Source: Phycicoccus sp. M110.8 (GTDB lineage Bacteria > Actinomycetota > Actinomycetes > Actinomycetales > Dermatophilaceae). Taken from it: a DNA stretch of 64,000 nucleotides. The position numbers were made by a program, and so were the translations under genes. The DNA lies in NCBI RefSeq assembly GCF_032464895.1, contig NZ_JAWDIC010000002.1, positions 1-64,000 of the forward strand, given 5' to 3'. Under the pieces are notes generated by a model that saw nothing but the letters and a program-made list of their open reading frames with translations, made no database searches and had not been told where the DNA came from. Positions 29,323 through 38,255 of the stretch are shown here, in pieces; position 1 is the first letter of the stretch, and each line of letters opens with the position of its first letter.

Positions 29323-29411
29323 GGAGCGATCCGGGGCCCCTGACCGCTCCGGGGCTCTTGCCCGATCCGGGCTCGTGCCCGATCCGGGACCCGTGCCCGA
29401 TCCGGGACCCT
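29323..29411 (+). repeat. Five degenerate 18-bp tandem repeats
   Basis: Five consecutive units of 17-18 bases share the core GATCCGGG (or GCTCCGGGG): 29323-29340, 29341-29358, 29359-29375, 29376-29393 and 29394-29411. The last two differ only at the final base. They fill much of the 204-base gap before the next gene. A small CCCGGG-ACG-CCCGGG hairpin at 29265-29279 may end the preceding operon. Confidence 0.75.
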
Positions 29412-29452
29412 AGCCCCTGCCGGAGTCCGTGCAGGCGCTCGACGATGAGGGC

Positions 29453-29899
29453 ATGAGCAGGAGCCCCACCCGCGTCCTGGCGGTCGTGGTGGGCGCACTC
29501 GTCGTCCTCGCGGCTGCCGCTGCCGTGCTCTCGTCCACCCGAGGGACCACCCACTACGCGGCCGGCTCCCCCGAGGCGACGGTCCAGGCATACCTCACCG
29601 CCATCCTGCAGGGCGACACCGAGCGGGCCGCCGGGTACCTGGACCCCTCCGGCAGCTGCGACCAGGCGGACCTCGCGGGCGTGACGGTCGCGGACAGCAC
29701 CCGGGTCAACCTCGTCAACGCCACGACCGGGACCGACACCGCGCAGGTGCAGGTGGCCGTGGACCGCACCGACTCCGACGGCCCGTTCGCCGTCGGCGAG
29801 TCCGAGGAGCACGTCTACCACCTGACCCGCGTGGGCGGCCGCTGGCTGCTCGAGGGCATCCCGTGGCCGCTCTACGACTGCACAGGAGGCACGAAATGA
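29453..29899 (+). CDS. Small membrane-anchored protein, function unknown
   Basis: This 148-residue protein is not recognised with certainty. It has one N-terminal membrane segment (about 6-26, VLAVVVGALVVLAAAAAVL). The extracytoplasmic domain starts with SPEATVQAYLTAILQGDTERAAGYL, a pattern seen in NTF2-like or DUF4878-like folds. Two cysteines (SGSCDQ and YDCTG) could form a disulfide. The ATG follows GATGAGGGC. The stop overlaps the following gene as ATGA, so the two are coupled. Confidence 0.65.
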   Translation: MSRSPTRVLAVVVGALVVLAAAAAVLSSTRGTTHYAAGSPEATVQAYLTAILQGDTERAAGYLDPSGSCDQADLAGVTVADSTRVNLVNATTGTDTAQVQVAVDRTDSDGPFAVGESEEHVYHLTRVGGRWLLEGIPWPLYDCTGGTK

Positions 29900-31653
29900 T
29901 CTCTGCCCTGCTCCTGCTGGTGCTCCTGGTCGTCGGGGTCGTCCTGGCCTCCCGCCGCGTGGCCGGTCGGTCTGCTGCCGGGCCCGTGGACGTCCACGTG
30001 GTGCGGCACTTCTTCCAGTACCTGCTGCTCCTCGGCCTGCTCGTCGTCACGGCGATCGGCGTCTCGGGCCTGCTCGGCCGCGCTCTGGAGGGCGGCACCT
30101 TCGCCCGGGCCGACGAGACCGCCCTCGCGCGCAGCGTCACCTTCACCCTCGTGGGCCTGCCGCTCCTGCTCGCCCTGGCCCTCACCACGCGCCGGCAGCT
30201 GCGGCAGCAGGCCGAGGAGCGGCGTTCGACCGCCTGGGCGGCGTTCGTCACGGTCGCCTCGCTGACCGCCCTCGGCGTCACCGTCTCCGCGGTGCAGGTG
30301 GTCCTGGGCTGGGCCGTGGGGGTGCGGGCGTACGACAGCGGCGCCCTCGCCTCCACCATCGTGTGGGGCGCCACGTGGGGCGGCCTCTGGTGGGTCGAGG
30401 GACGGTCCGTGCCGCAGGGCCATCGCGCCCTGCACCACCTGGCCGGCTCGGGAGTAGGGCTGTGGACGGCCGCCTCCGGCCTCGGGACCCTCGTCGCCGC
30501 CGGGGTCCGCGGTCTGTTCTCGCTGCCGACGGACCTGCTCACGACGGGCGCCCACCCTGCCCTGCGCGGTGGGGTGACCCTGGCCGTGGGCGCCGTGGTC
30601 TGGCTGCAGTACTGGGTGCGCACCGCCTCCCGTGAGCCGCGGACCGGCTGGTGGGTGGCGTACGCGCTGCTCGCCGGGGTGGGAGCCGGGTTCGTCGTGG
30701 CGCTGGTCGCCGCGAGCACGGTCCTCTACGACACCCTGGTCTGGCTCGTCGGGCGCCCCACGACGACGTATGCCGCGGACCACTTCGCCGGCGCCCCGGC
30801 AGCAACCGGGCTCGTCGTCGCCGGCGGACTCGTGTGGTGGTACCACCACGCCGTGCTCGAGCAGGGCGAGCACCCCGCGCGGACCGAGGGTCGCCGCGTC
30901 TACGAGTACCTCCTGGCGGGCGCCGCCCTCGTCGCCGCAGCCGCCGGCGTCGCGACCTTGGTCGTCGCGGCGGTCGAGGGCGCCACGAACAGCACGGTGC
31001 TGACCGGCGCGAGCCCGGTCAACACCGTGCTCGCCGCGGTGACCCTGCTGGTCGTGGGGGCTCCCGTGTGGGCGTTCTACTGGCGACTGGCGCAGCGCGC
31101 CGTCCACGCCGCACCGCGGGCCGAGCTGGAGTCGCCGACCCGCCGGGCCTACCTATTCGTCCTGCTCGGCGCCAGCAGCGTCGCCGCCGTGGTGAGCCTG
31201 CTCGTCGCGGTGTACCAGTTCTTCGACGCGGCCTTCAACGACACCCTGGGCGCGGCGACGCTGCGCAGTGCGCGGTTCGCCCTCGGCATCCTGCTCGCCG
31301 CGGCCGCGGTCGCCGCGTACCACTGGACGGTCTACCGGGCCGACCGCGTCGCTGCGCCGGCGCACAGGCGCGGCCCGCGCTACGTGCTGGTGCTCGGGCC
31401 CCACGACGCCGACCTGGCCAGGACGCTCGCGCGCACCACCGGCGGCCGGGTGCAGGCATGGACCCCGACCGCCGACGGGCATGCCGCCACGGCACCGACG
31501 CCGGCTGGCGAGCCCGTGACCCCGGAGGCCGTGGTGCGCGAGCCTGTGACCCCGGAGGCCGTCCTCGCCGCCCTCGGCGACACGACGGGGGACGAGGTCG
31601 TCGTCCTCTGCGACGAGGGGCGGATGCGGGCCATCCCGGTCCACCGGGAGTGA
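29896..31653 (+). CDS. DUF5671-like multi-pass membrane protein
   Basis: This 585-residue protein has about 12 hydrophobic segments and four similar units, each beginning with a Tyr/Phe-rich helix: VRHFFQYLLLLGLLVV, WWVAYALLAGVGAGF, RRVYEYLLAGAALVAAA and RRAYLFVLLGASSVAAV. This resembles the DUF5671 family of actinobacterial membrane proteins; no function is known. The soluble C-terminal 110 residues contain a tandem EPVTPEAV duplication. A strong AGGAGG site precedes the ATG, which overlaps the previous stop (ATGA). Confidence 0.65.
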   Translation: MISALLLLVLLVVGVVLASRRVAGRSAAGPVDVHVVRHFFQYLLLLGLLVVTAIGVSGLLGRALEGGTFARADETALARSVTFTLVGLPLLLALALTTRRQLRQQAEERRSTAWAAFVTVASLTALGVTVSAVQVVLGWAVGVRAYDSGALASTIVWGATWGGLWWVEGRSVPQGHRALHHLAGSGVGLWTAASGLGTLVAAGVRGLFSLPTDLLTTGAHPALRGGVTLAVGAVVWLQYWVRTASREPRTGWWVAYALLAGVGAGFVVALVAASTVLYDTLVWLVGRPTTTYAADHFAGAPAATGLVVAGGLVWWYHHAVLEQGEHPARTEGRRVYEYLLAGAALVAAAAGVATLVVAAVEGATNSTVLTGASPVNTVLAAVTLLVVGAPVWAFYWRLAQRAVHAAPRAELESPTRRAYLFVLLGASSVAAVVSLLVAVYQFFDAAFNDTLGAATLRSARFALGILLAAAAVAAYHWTVYRADRVAAPAHRRGPRYVLVLGPHDADLARTLARTTGGRVQAWTPTADGHAATAPTPAGEPVTPEAVVREPVTPEAVLAALGDTTGDEVVVLCDEGRMRAIPVHRE

Positions 31654-31669
31654 AGGCCTCCCGCGTCCG

Positions 31670-31716
31670 GCACGACGAAGGCCCCGAGGACCTGGTCCTC
31701 GGGGCCTTCGTCGTGC
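31670..31716 (+). terminator. Strong hairpin after the DUF5671-like gene
   Basis: A perfect 21-bp stem (31670-31690 and 31696-31716) with a CCTGG loop begins 16 bases past the stop. It separates the plus-strand operon from the converging sigma factor gene and can work in both directions. Confidence 0.8.
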
Positions 31717-31720
31717 GTCG

Positions 31721-31979
31721 TCAGTCCAGGATACCTCGGACCGACTCCTCGCGGGTCCGGGCCTCCCTCGCTGGCGCTCGGTCGGGTCCTCCCCGCGTCG
31801 TCGTCAGTCCAGGATCCCCCGGACCGACTCCTCGCGGGTCCGGGCCTCCCTCGCTGGCGCTCGGTCGGGTCCTCCCCGCGTCGTCGTCAGTCCAGGATCC
31901 CCCGGACCGACTCCTCGCGGGTCCGGGCCTCCCTCGCTGGCGCTCGGTCGGGTCCTCCCCGCGTCGTCGTCAGTCCAGG
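31721..31979. repeat. Three tandem 83-bp repeats running into the 3' end of rpoD
   Basis: Near-identical 83-bp units start at 31721, 31804 and 31887, and a fourth partial copy of ten bases (TCAGTCCAGG) starts at 31970. That partial copy is the stop codon and last codons of the sigma factor gene on the minus strand. Units two and three look identical; unit one differs at about two bases (ATACCTCGGA versus ATCCCCCGGA). Within each unit GGACCCGAC can pair with GTCGGTCC. No spacers exist, so this is not a CRISPR array. Confidence 0.9.
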
Positions 31980-33643
31980 TAGTCGCGCAGCACCTGGCTG
32001 CGGCTCGGGTGACGCAGCTTGCTCATCGTCTTGGACTCGATCTGGCGGATCCGCTCACGGGTCACGCCGTAGACCTTGCCGATCTCGTCGAGCGTCTTGG
32101 GCTGGCCGTCGGTGAGGCCGAACCGCATCGAGACCACGCCGGCCTCGCGCTCGGAGAGGGTGTCGAGCACCGAGTGCAGCTGCTCCTGCAGGAGCGTGAA
32201 GCTCACTGCGTCGGCCGGCACGACCGCCTCGGAGTCCTCGATGAGGTCACCGAACTCGCTGTCGCCGTCCTCACCGAGCGGGGTGTGCAGCGAGATGGGC
32301 TCGCGACCGTACTTCTGGACCTCGACGACCTTCTCAGGGGTCATGTCGAGCTCCTTGGCGAGCTCCTCCGGGGTGGGCTCGCGCCCGAGGTCCTGGAGCA
32401 TCTGGCGCTGCACGCGGGCCAGCTTGTTGATGACCTCGACCATGTGCACCGGGATGCGGATGGTGCGCGCCTGGTCGGCCATCGCGCGGGTGATGGCCTG
32501 GCGGATCCACCACGTCGCGTACGTCGAGAACTTGTAGCCCTTGGTGTAGTCGAACTTCTCGACCGCACGGATCAGGCCGAGGTTGCCCTCCTGGATCAGG
32601 TCGAGGAAGAGCATCCCGCGACCGGTGTACCGCTTGGCGAGCGAGACCACGAGGCGCAGGTTGGCCTCGAGCAGGTGGTTCTTGGCCTTTTTGCCGTCCT
32701 GGGCGATCCACCACAGCTCGCGCTTGAGCTTCATGTCGAGCTTGTCGCCGGAGTTCAGGCGCTCCTCGGCGAACAGGCCGGCCTCGATGCGCTTGGCGAG
32801 CTCGACCTCCTGCTCGGCGTTGAGGAGGGCGACCTTGCCGATCTGCTTGAGGTAGTCCTTGACCGGGTCGGCGGTGGCGCCGGCGGTGACGACCTGCTGG
32901 ACGGGTGCGTCCTCCTCGTCGTCGTCGCGCAGGACGAAGCCGGTCTTCTCGTCCTCCTCGGACTTCTCCTCCTCGGCCGCGTCCGCCTCGACGTCGACCT
33001 CCTCGAGCTCGGCCTCGACCACGTCGGTGGGCTCGGGGTCGTCCTCGAGCTCCTCCTCCGGCACGTCCTCGGCGGCCGCGCCCTCCGCGGCCTCGCCGGC
33101 GGCCTTGGAGCCGGCGGCCTTCTTGGCCGCGACCTTGGTCGCCGGACCCTTGGCCGGGGCGGCGGCCGTGCCGGCAGCAGCCGCGGCGGCCTTCTTCGTG
33201 GTGGTGGCCTTCGCCGTCTTCGCGGCGGCCTTGGTGGCGCCCGCGGCGGTCGTCGCACCGGACGCGGCCTTGGTCGCCGACTTCGCGGTGGTGGTCTTGG
33301 CGGCCGGCTTCTTCTCGGGCGCGGCGTCCTTGGCGGCAGTCTTCTTGGCGGCCGTCTTCTTGGCCGACGCGGTGGTCCGGGTCCGGGTGTTCGTCGCCGC
33401 CACGGCGCGCGAGGCGGTGGCCGCGTCGAGTGTGACGTGGATGCCCTGCTCGTCGAGCGAGCGCAGCACGACCTTCATCCGCTTGGGCTCGATCTGCGCC
33501 CCCTCGAGCGCCTCACGCAGCTGCGCGGAGTCGACCGACCCGTGCGTGCGTCCCTGCTGGAGCAGCTTCTGCAGCGACGGCAGGGAGAACTCCGGGGGAA
33601 GAGTGGGTGCGGGGCTCGCAGCCTTCTTGGACACAGGCGACAC
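31970..33643 (-). CDS. rpoD: Principal RNA polymerase sigma factor (RpoD/HrdB/SigA)
   Basis: This is the housekeeping sigma-70 factor, 557 residues. The N-terminus (about 90-190) is Lys/Ala/Thr-rich, then a strongly acidic stretch (about 190-250) follows. Conserved regions start at [29 protein letters not shown] (1.2). Region 2 is [47 protein letters not shown]. Region 3 follows, and region 4.2 is [30 protein letters not shown]. The start is GTG with AAAGG upstream. The Ala/Lys-rich and acidic N-terminus is typical of actinobacterial HrdB. Confidence 0.96.
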   Translation of the reverse strand: MSPVSKKAASPAPTLPPEFSLPSLQKLLQQGRTHGSVDSAQLREALEGAQIEPKRMKVVLRSLDEQGIHVTLDAATASRAVAATNTRTRTTASAKKTAAKKTAAKDAAPEKKPAAKTTTAKSATKAASGATTAAGATKAAAKTAKATTTKKAAAAAAGTAAAPAKGPATKVAAKKAAGSKAAGEAAEGAAAEDVPEEELEDDPEPTDVVEAELEEVDVEADAAEEEKSEEDEKTGFVLRDDDEEDAPVQQVVTAGATADPVKDYLKQIGKVALLNAEQEVELAKRIEAGLFAEERLNSGDKLDMKLKRELWWIAQDGKKAKNHLLEANLRLVVSLAKRYTGRGMLFLDLIQEGNLGLIRAVEKFDYTKGYKFSTYATWWIRQAITRAMADQARTIRIPVHMVEVINKLARVQRQMLQDLGREPTPEELAKELDMTPEKVVEVQKYGREPISLHTPLGEDGDSEFGDLIEDSEAVVPADAVSFTLLQEQLHSVLDTLSEREAGVVSMRFGLTDGQPKTLDEIGKVYGVTRERIRQIESKTMSKLRHPSRSQVLRDYLD

Positions 33644-33950
33644 GGACTACCTTTCGTCGCGGACTCGCGGCACGGCGCGCGCCATCACGGGCACACCGGG
33701 GGGATGCCTGTGACAACAACTGCGGGGGCGGAAGTATTGCTTGGGCTGCCGGGAGCTGGGCTCTGGCCGACCTCGATGGTGACATTGTAAAACGAGATGC
33801 CCCGCAAACCCGCATCGGTGGGCAAATTCTCCCCGCCGGGAGACGAACTGCCTCCGCGATGTCGGTGCGTGTGCGCCTGCCTGCCGCCGCATGTGTCGGC
33901 CCGCGCCATCGTGGGCGCGTCCGTGCGTTCGCGGCGTGTCGCGCGAGGTG
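33644..33950 (-). other. rpoD upstream region
   Basis: These 307 bases separate rpoD from the uspA stop. No gene is supported. An A/T-rich patch at 33780-33795 contains, on the minus strand, TTTTACAATG with a good TACAAT -10 hexamer (33784-33789), about 140 bases upstream of the rpoD start. No -35 box at normal spacing is clear, so this would be an extended -10 or activator-type promoter. Confidence 0.4.
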
Positions 33951-34352
33951 TCAGCCCTCGGCCTTGACCGCCAGCACGGGGCAGGACGCGTCGAGCAGGA
34001 TCCGCTGGGCGTTCGACCCCAGGATCAGCTTGCCCACCGGCGTGCGCCGGCGCAGGCCGATGACGATGAAGTCCGCCTGCTCCTCCTCGGCCACGGCGAT
34101 GAGGTCCTCGGCGGGCTCGTTGCCGCGCACCAGCTGGCGCACCTCGTGCTCGAGGCCCTCGCGGTCGAGCTCACCCTGGATGCGGCTCAGCTCGGTCTCG
34201 AAGCGCTGGGCCTCGTCGGAGTCGTAGTCGCGGCCACCGCGCTGGGAGTTGATGACGATGAGCTTGGACTTGCGCAGCAGCGACTCGTCCGCTGCCCGGC
34301 GCAGGGCCGCGCGCCCTTCCTTGGTCGGGACGTAACCCACCACGATGGCCAC
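33951..34352 (-). CDS. Universal stress protein (UspA family)
   Basis: This 133-residue single-domain protein has the alpha/beta UspA fold: MAIVVGYVPTKEGRAALRRA, then LIVINSQRG, and the C-terminal nucleotide-loop region IGLRRRTPVGKLILGSNAQRILLDASCPVLAV. The G-x2-G-x9-G(S/T) ATP motif is altered (GLRRRTPVGKLILGS). Members bind ATP or AMP and help survive stress; no specific role can be read. It stands alone 66 bases past metX. Confidence 0.85.
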   Translation of the reverse strand: MAIVVGYVPTKEGRAALRRAADESLLRKSKLIVINSQRGGRDYDSDEAQRFETELSRIQGELDREGLEHEVRQLVRGNEPAEDLIAVAEEEQADFIVIGLRRRTPVGKLILGSNAQRILLDASCPVLAVKAEG

Positions 34353-34418
34353 AGGAACCTCCTCGTTCGTCGACGAGCGGCCTCGGCCGCCGAGCCGACC
34401 GTACCGGATATCGACCGG

Positions 34419-35555
34419 TCAGGCAGGGACTGCGAGCACGCCCGCCACGATGGCGCCGACCTGGTCCACCTCGATCAGGAAGCCGTCGTGCCCGTAGTCG
34501 GAGTGCACGGTCACCAGGCGGCCACCGGGCACGCCCTCGGCGATCTCGCGCGACAGCCGTGGCGGGTACAACCGGTCGCTGTCGACCGCGACGACGGTGA
34601 CGTCGGCGGTGACCGCCGACAGGGCCGCGGCAACGCCGCCGCGGCCACGACCCACGTCGTGCGAGCTCATGGCCTCGGTGAGCACCACGTAGGAGTTCGC
34701 GTCGAACCGGCCGGCCAGCTTGCCGGCGTGGTGGTCTAGGTAGGACTCCACCGCGTAGCGGCCGCGGCCCCCGAGGGGGTCCTCCCCGCCCTGCGGCTCC
34801 CGCCCGAACCGGTCGTGCAGCTCGAGCTCGCTGCGGTAGGTGACGTGCGCGATCCGCCGGGCGATCCCGAGGCCGGTCTCCGGGCCCGTCTCCTGGTCGT
34901 AGTAGTCGCCGCCGTGGAAGGCGGGATCGGACCTGATCGCCAGCAACTGGGGCTGGCACCACCCGATCTGCTCGGCGGTCGCGTGGGCCGTGCTCGCGAG
35001 GACCACGGCGGCCCTGACGCGCTGCGGACAGGTGACCGCCCACTCGAGGACCCGCATACCGCCCATGGACCCACCGAGCACGAGCCGCCAGGCGTCGACA
35101 CCGAGCTCGTCGGCGAGGAGCGCCTCGGTCCGCACCTGGTCCCGCACGGTGACGAACGGGAACCGGCTGCCCCACGGCCGGCCGTCCTGGGCCTCACTGG
35201 CCGGGCCGGTGCTGCCCTGGCACCCACCCAGCACGTTGGCGGCGACGACGAACCACCGGTCGGTGTCGATGGGGCGGCCGGGGCCGATGAGCCCGTCCCA
35301 CCAGCCCGGCGTCGGGTGGCCCGGGCCCGCCGGGCCGACGACGTGGCTGTCGCCGGTGAGGGCGTGCTCGACCAGCACGGCGTTGTCCCCGGCGGCGTTG
35401 AGCTCGCCCCAGGTCTCGTACGCGAGGGTCACGTCGGGCAGGACGCCGCCGCGCTCGAGCTCGACCGCTCCGAGGCGCACGAACCGGCGCCGGCCGGGAT
35501 GGTCACCGACCCGCCAGGCAGCGGAGGTGCTCGGACGTCGGGACGTGGTGGTCAT
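34419..35555 (-). CDS. metX: Homoserine O-acetyltransferase
   Basis: MetX acetylates L-homoserine with acetyl-CoA, the first step of methionine synthesis. The 378-residue alpha/beta hydrolase has the nucleophile elbow LGGSMGGM (Ser163), the Asp region VDSDRLYPP (about 325-327) and His356 in DYGHDGFL. ALTGDSHVVG and NVLGGCQGSTGP match the family. A GCAGGAG ribosome site lies directly downstream of a SAM-IV riboswitch. Its product feeds MetY, encoded about 16 kb away under the same riboswitch class. Confidence 0.94.
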   Translation of the reverse strand: MTTTSRRPSTSAAWRVGDHPGRRRFVRLGAVELERGGVLPDVTLAYETWGELNAAGDNAVLVEHALTGDSHVVGPAGPGHPTPGWWDGLIGPGRPIDTDRWFVVAANVLGGCQGSTGPASEAQDGRPWGSRFPFVTVRDQVRTEALLADELGVDAWRLVLGGSMGGMRVLEWAVTCPQRVRAAVVLASTAHATAEQIGWCQPQLLAIRSDPAFHGGDYYDQETGPETGLGIARRIAHVTYRSELELHDRFGREPQGGEDPLGGRGRYAVESYLDHHAGKLAGRFDANSYVVLTEAMSSHDVGRGRGGVAAALSAVTADVTVVAVDSDRLYPPRLSREIAEGVPGGRLVTVHSDYGHDGFLIEVDQVGAIVAGVLAVPA

Positions 35556-35569
35556 GGAGGGCTCCTGCA

Positions 35570-35680
35570 GTGCTCGCGCTTGCCCAGCCGGTCAGGCGGG
35601 CCCGGTCATCACCCGGGGCACCCCACCGCGAGGAGGGTTGCCGCCCAGCGAGCCGGGGCTTCGCGCTGGAACTCATGACC
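35570..35680 (-). promoter_or_regulatory. SAM-IV riboswitch upstream of metX
   Basis: The minus strand holds the SAM-IV core: GGTCATGAG, then CCAGCG, AAGCCCCGGCTCGCTGG, CGGCAACCCTCC, GCGGTGGGGTGCCCCGGGT and GATGACC closing P1. It ends with a hairpin and GGCAAGCGCGAG, the element that forms the second pseudoknot. The 3' end abuts the GCAGGAG ribosome site (about 35561-35567), so ligand binding likely blocks translation of metX. The class is recognised by conserved sequence. Confidence 0.92.
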
Positions 35681-35762
35681 TTGGAGCCCATGATACGAAG
35701 CGCAGCCCCCGGAGCACACGCCGTCCGGGACGTGGGACACGACCGGCGGGCGGGCGGACCCT

Positions 35763-36851
35763 TCAGGCCGGGGTCGCCAGCCCCCTGCCCGGCGGCCGGT
35801 CCGAGCGGGAACGGACACCCAGGTCGACCATCCGCTCGAGCAGCCGGGCGAGCCGGTAGTCGGGGCGCGCCCCCAGGGCGCGCTCGAGCGCCTCGCGGGC
35901 CACGGCCCCGTCGCCGAGCCACCACGCCAGGCTGGCCAGGACGGTCAGCACGGGGGCGGCGTCCTCGTCCGGCACCGCCCGTGCCAGCCGCTGCAGCCGG
36001 GACACGGCGCGGCGACCCGCTGCCGGCCCGTCGTCCCCGCCGGCCCAGGGCGGCTCGGGGAGCAGCGTGCGCAGCTGGTGGGCCAGCGGTGCGCCCAACG
36101 CCTCCAGCGGGAGCGTCTCGGGGCACCACCGCGCGATCAGCCCGTCGCGCAGCTCGACGTCCTCCAGGCTGAGCACCAGCTCGGCGACGGTGGCGGGCGA
36201 GGTGTCCTCGACCTCCCGTGCGTCGTCGGCCAGGTCGAGCGCCTCGCCCCACTGCAGGAGCCACGCGCGCCTGTCGTCGACGGAACCGCGCGGGCCCGTC
36301 GCGCGCCGCAGGCCTCCGGAGCGTCTCCTCGCGAGCGCCCGGCCCACCGCCGGTGCGACGGCCGGGTCGGCCGCGACGACGTCGGCCAGGGCGGCGCGGG
36401 AGGCGAGCGGCGACACCCCCATGGCCACCAGCTCGGCGACACCGGGGTGCGCCGCAGGCTCCTCGACGAGCCGGCCCTCCCCGGGGCAGCAGCCGTCCCG
36501 GCAGTCGGGCGAGTACCACCGGCCGTCGCGCACGACCACGCGGTCGAGCACCTCGATCCCGGCGAGCCGGCAGCCACGGCGGAGCTGGTCGAGCAGCGGC
36601 AGGCTCGTGCCGGGCGAGGACTCGTAGCCGACGAGGACCGCCGCGTCCGGCAGGTCCGACAGCAGGGGCCCGACCAGCGCGTCGGCCGCCTCGGCCACGT
36701 GCTCCGGCGGCGGGAGGTCGATGCGCTCGACCAGCCCCACGGTGCGGCCGTGGAGGGTGACCACGACGACGGCGTCGTGGGGGTGGTAGCCGAGCTGGTA
36801 CGGCAGCAGGGCCAGGACGTCGGACGGGCTCGTGAGCCGGATCGGTTCCAT
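35763..36851 (-). CDS. DUF4192-domain protein
   Basis: This 362-residue protein of unknown function belongs to the actinobacterial DUF4192 family, recognised by its opening IRLTSPSDVLALLPYQLGYHPHDAVVVV and by VLVGYESSPG. The middle has a Cys-rich stretch (SPDCRDGCCPGEGR) that might bind metal. The C-terminal part is helical and repeat-like (LASLAWWLGDGAVAREALERAL), reminiscent of a TPR. There is no signal peptide. It is monocistronic as far as visible. Confidence 0.82.
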   Translation of the reverse strand: MEPIRLTSPSDVLALLPYQLGYHPHDAVVVVTLHGRTVGLVERIDLPPPEHVAEAADALVGPLLSDLPDAAVLVGYESSPGTSLPLLDQLRRGCRLAGIEVLDRVVVRDGRWYSPDCRDGCCPGEGRLVEEPAAHPGVAELVAMGVSPLASRAALADVVAADPAVAPAVGRALARRRSGGLRRATGPRGSVDDRRAWLLQWGEALDLADDAREVEDTSPATVAELVLSLEDVELRDGLIARWCPETLPLEALGAPLAHQLRTLLPEPPWAGGDDGPAAGRRAVSRLQRLARAVPDEDAAPVLTVLASLAWWLGDGAVAREALERALGARPDYRLARLLERMVDLGVRSRSDRPPGRGLATPA

Positions 36852-36948
36852 GCCCCGACCCTCGCCGTGCCCCCGGGACAGCGACAGGCCCCGGTCGCCC
36901 GCCTGTGGACGGAGGGCTGCCGGGGCCGGGTCTGTGGACGGAAGGGGG

Positions 36949-37350
36949 TCAGCGCACCACGTGACCGTCCACGGTCTCGCGGGCTGCGCCGGCGCGGCCC
37001 GCAGCGCGCGCCCGGCCCGGCTGCGTCCGCTCCCAGGCGAGGAAGGACTCGGTCTCGGTCACGACCGCGGCGGCGATCCAGGACAGCACGACCGCGTCGT
37101 CGGCCAGCCCCACCACGGACAGCAGCGCCTCGGGGACGAGGTCCACCGGTGACACGACGTAGAGGACGGCTCCCAGCATGGCGAGCAGGCGGCCCCGGGA
37201 GGTGCCGGCGTACTCGCCGCGGAAGGTCGCCCGCACGAGGCGCGGCAGGCTCGCGAGCCGCTCCCCCATGCTCGCCGAGCCGGGTCGGCTGGCGATGCGG
37301 ATCGCGCTGAAGATCGAACGGAAGGCGGAAAGTCGGGTCGTGGTGGCCAT
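36949..37350 (-). CDS. DUF1232 (YkvA-like) membrane protein
   Basis: This 133-residue protein has the DUF1232 core: LLAMLGAVLYVVSPVDLVPEALLSVVGLADDAVVLSW, in two short hydrophobic helices around SPVDLVPE. The function of the family is unknown. The ATG at 37350 is chosen for its AGGAGG site; an in-frame codon further up would add a Pro/Gly-rich stretch. The C-terminus is Arg/Ala-rich. Confidence 0.82.
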   Translation of the reverse strand: MATTTRLSAFRSIFSAIRIASRPGSASMGERLASLPRLVRATFRGEYAGTSRGRLLAMLGAVLYVVSPVDLVPEALLSVVGLADDAVVLSWIAAAVVTETESFLAWERTQPGRARAAGRAGAARETVDGHVVR

Positions 37351-37444
37351 CGGTCCTCCTAGGTCCCGGGGCGGGTGTCCCGGACACGGGTGCAACGACT
37401 GGGTCGGACGCAGGATTCCGTCCCGGGGTTCCCGGCCGTCGGCT

Positions 37445-38161
37445 TCAGTGCGCCGTGTTGCGCGGCGGGAACTCGTGCTTGGCCTGGGAGGCGATCCGGG
37501 TCAGCAGGTAGGTGTCGAGGCCGGCGCCGAGCACGCCGCCGACCATGGGGACGCCCTTGCCCAGCTTCGTGAGCGACTTCTTGCCCGCCATCGTCAGCAG
37601 GCGGAAGCCCACGGCCTTGTTCACCACCATGAGCGCCGGGCCGGGCAGCCGCTGCGCGGCCAGGTTGGAGAGCCGCCCGGTGCTGAGGACGCCGGCCTTG
37701 GCCAGCAGGTCCTCGGCGTCGGCCCCGACGAGGGTCAGCAGCACCGCCGAGCGGATCTGCGGCTGCTTGATGTCGTACCCGCGCAGGCACGCGACGGCCG
37801 CCACCATCCGGGTCGCGACGAGGTAGAACTCGAGCACGTTGACCGGCAGCGCCACCGGCATGGTGATGAACCCACCGAGCCCCGTCACGAAGCCACCCGC
37901 GGCACCGAGCTTGAGGTGCTGGCGCACGACCGCGTCGACGGCGCCCTCGGCGGTCGCCTGCTCGGCCCGCTTGACGTCGGCGACCTTCTGCGCCGAGTCG
38001 AACCGGCCCTTGCCGTCGATCCCCGTGTCGAGCAGGTTCTCGATCAGCCCCGTGACGGTCGAGGACAGCCGCCCCGGGTCGACCTCGGGATGTGCCGCCA
38101 GCTCCAGCGCCGACTGCGGCCTCGCCTCCTCGTCGTCCTTGCCACGTCCGAGAAAAGCCAC
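37445..38161 (-). CDS. EcsC-family protein
   Basis: This 238-residue protein resembles the EcsC family: a polar N-terminus, then AVVRQHLKLGAAGGFVTGLGGFITMPVALPVNVLEFYLVATRMVAAVACLRGYD with a central hydrophobic segment. A Gly-rich helical end has GKGVPMVGGVLGAGLDTYL. EcsC in Bacillus accompanies an ABC transporter, but stand-alone members such as this one have no assigned role. It is divergent from the sulfurtransferase gene. Confidence 0.8.
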   Translation of the reverse strand: MAFLGRGKDDEEARPQSALELAAHPEVDPGRLSSTVTGLIENLLDTGIDGKGRFDSAQKVADVKRAEQATAEGAVDAVVRQHLKLGAAGGFVTGLGGFITMPVALPVNVLEFYLVATRMVAAVACLRGYDIKQPQIRSAVLLTLVGADAEDLLAKAGVLSTGRLSNLAAQRLPGPALMVVNKAVGFRLLTMAGKKSLTKLGKGVPMVGGVLGAGLDTYLLTRIASQAKHEFPPRNTAH

Positions 38162-38255
38162 GTCAGCACCCCTTCGGGTCGAGTTGCACCGGTGTCGTCC
38201 GTTTCCGGTTCATCCTGCCACGGGGGCGCCGAGGTCACCGGTCTAGCCTTGGAGC

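Noticed and set aside
31721-31979. CRISPR array
   Set aside because: The 83-bp units are contiguous, with no variable spacers and no cas genes nearby.
36852-37444. Possible small genes or RNA around the DUF1232 gene
   Set aside because: No start with a ribosome site, no conserved motif and no stable hairpin beyond short GC-rich stems.
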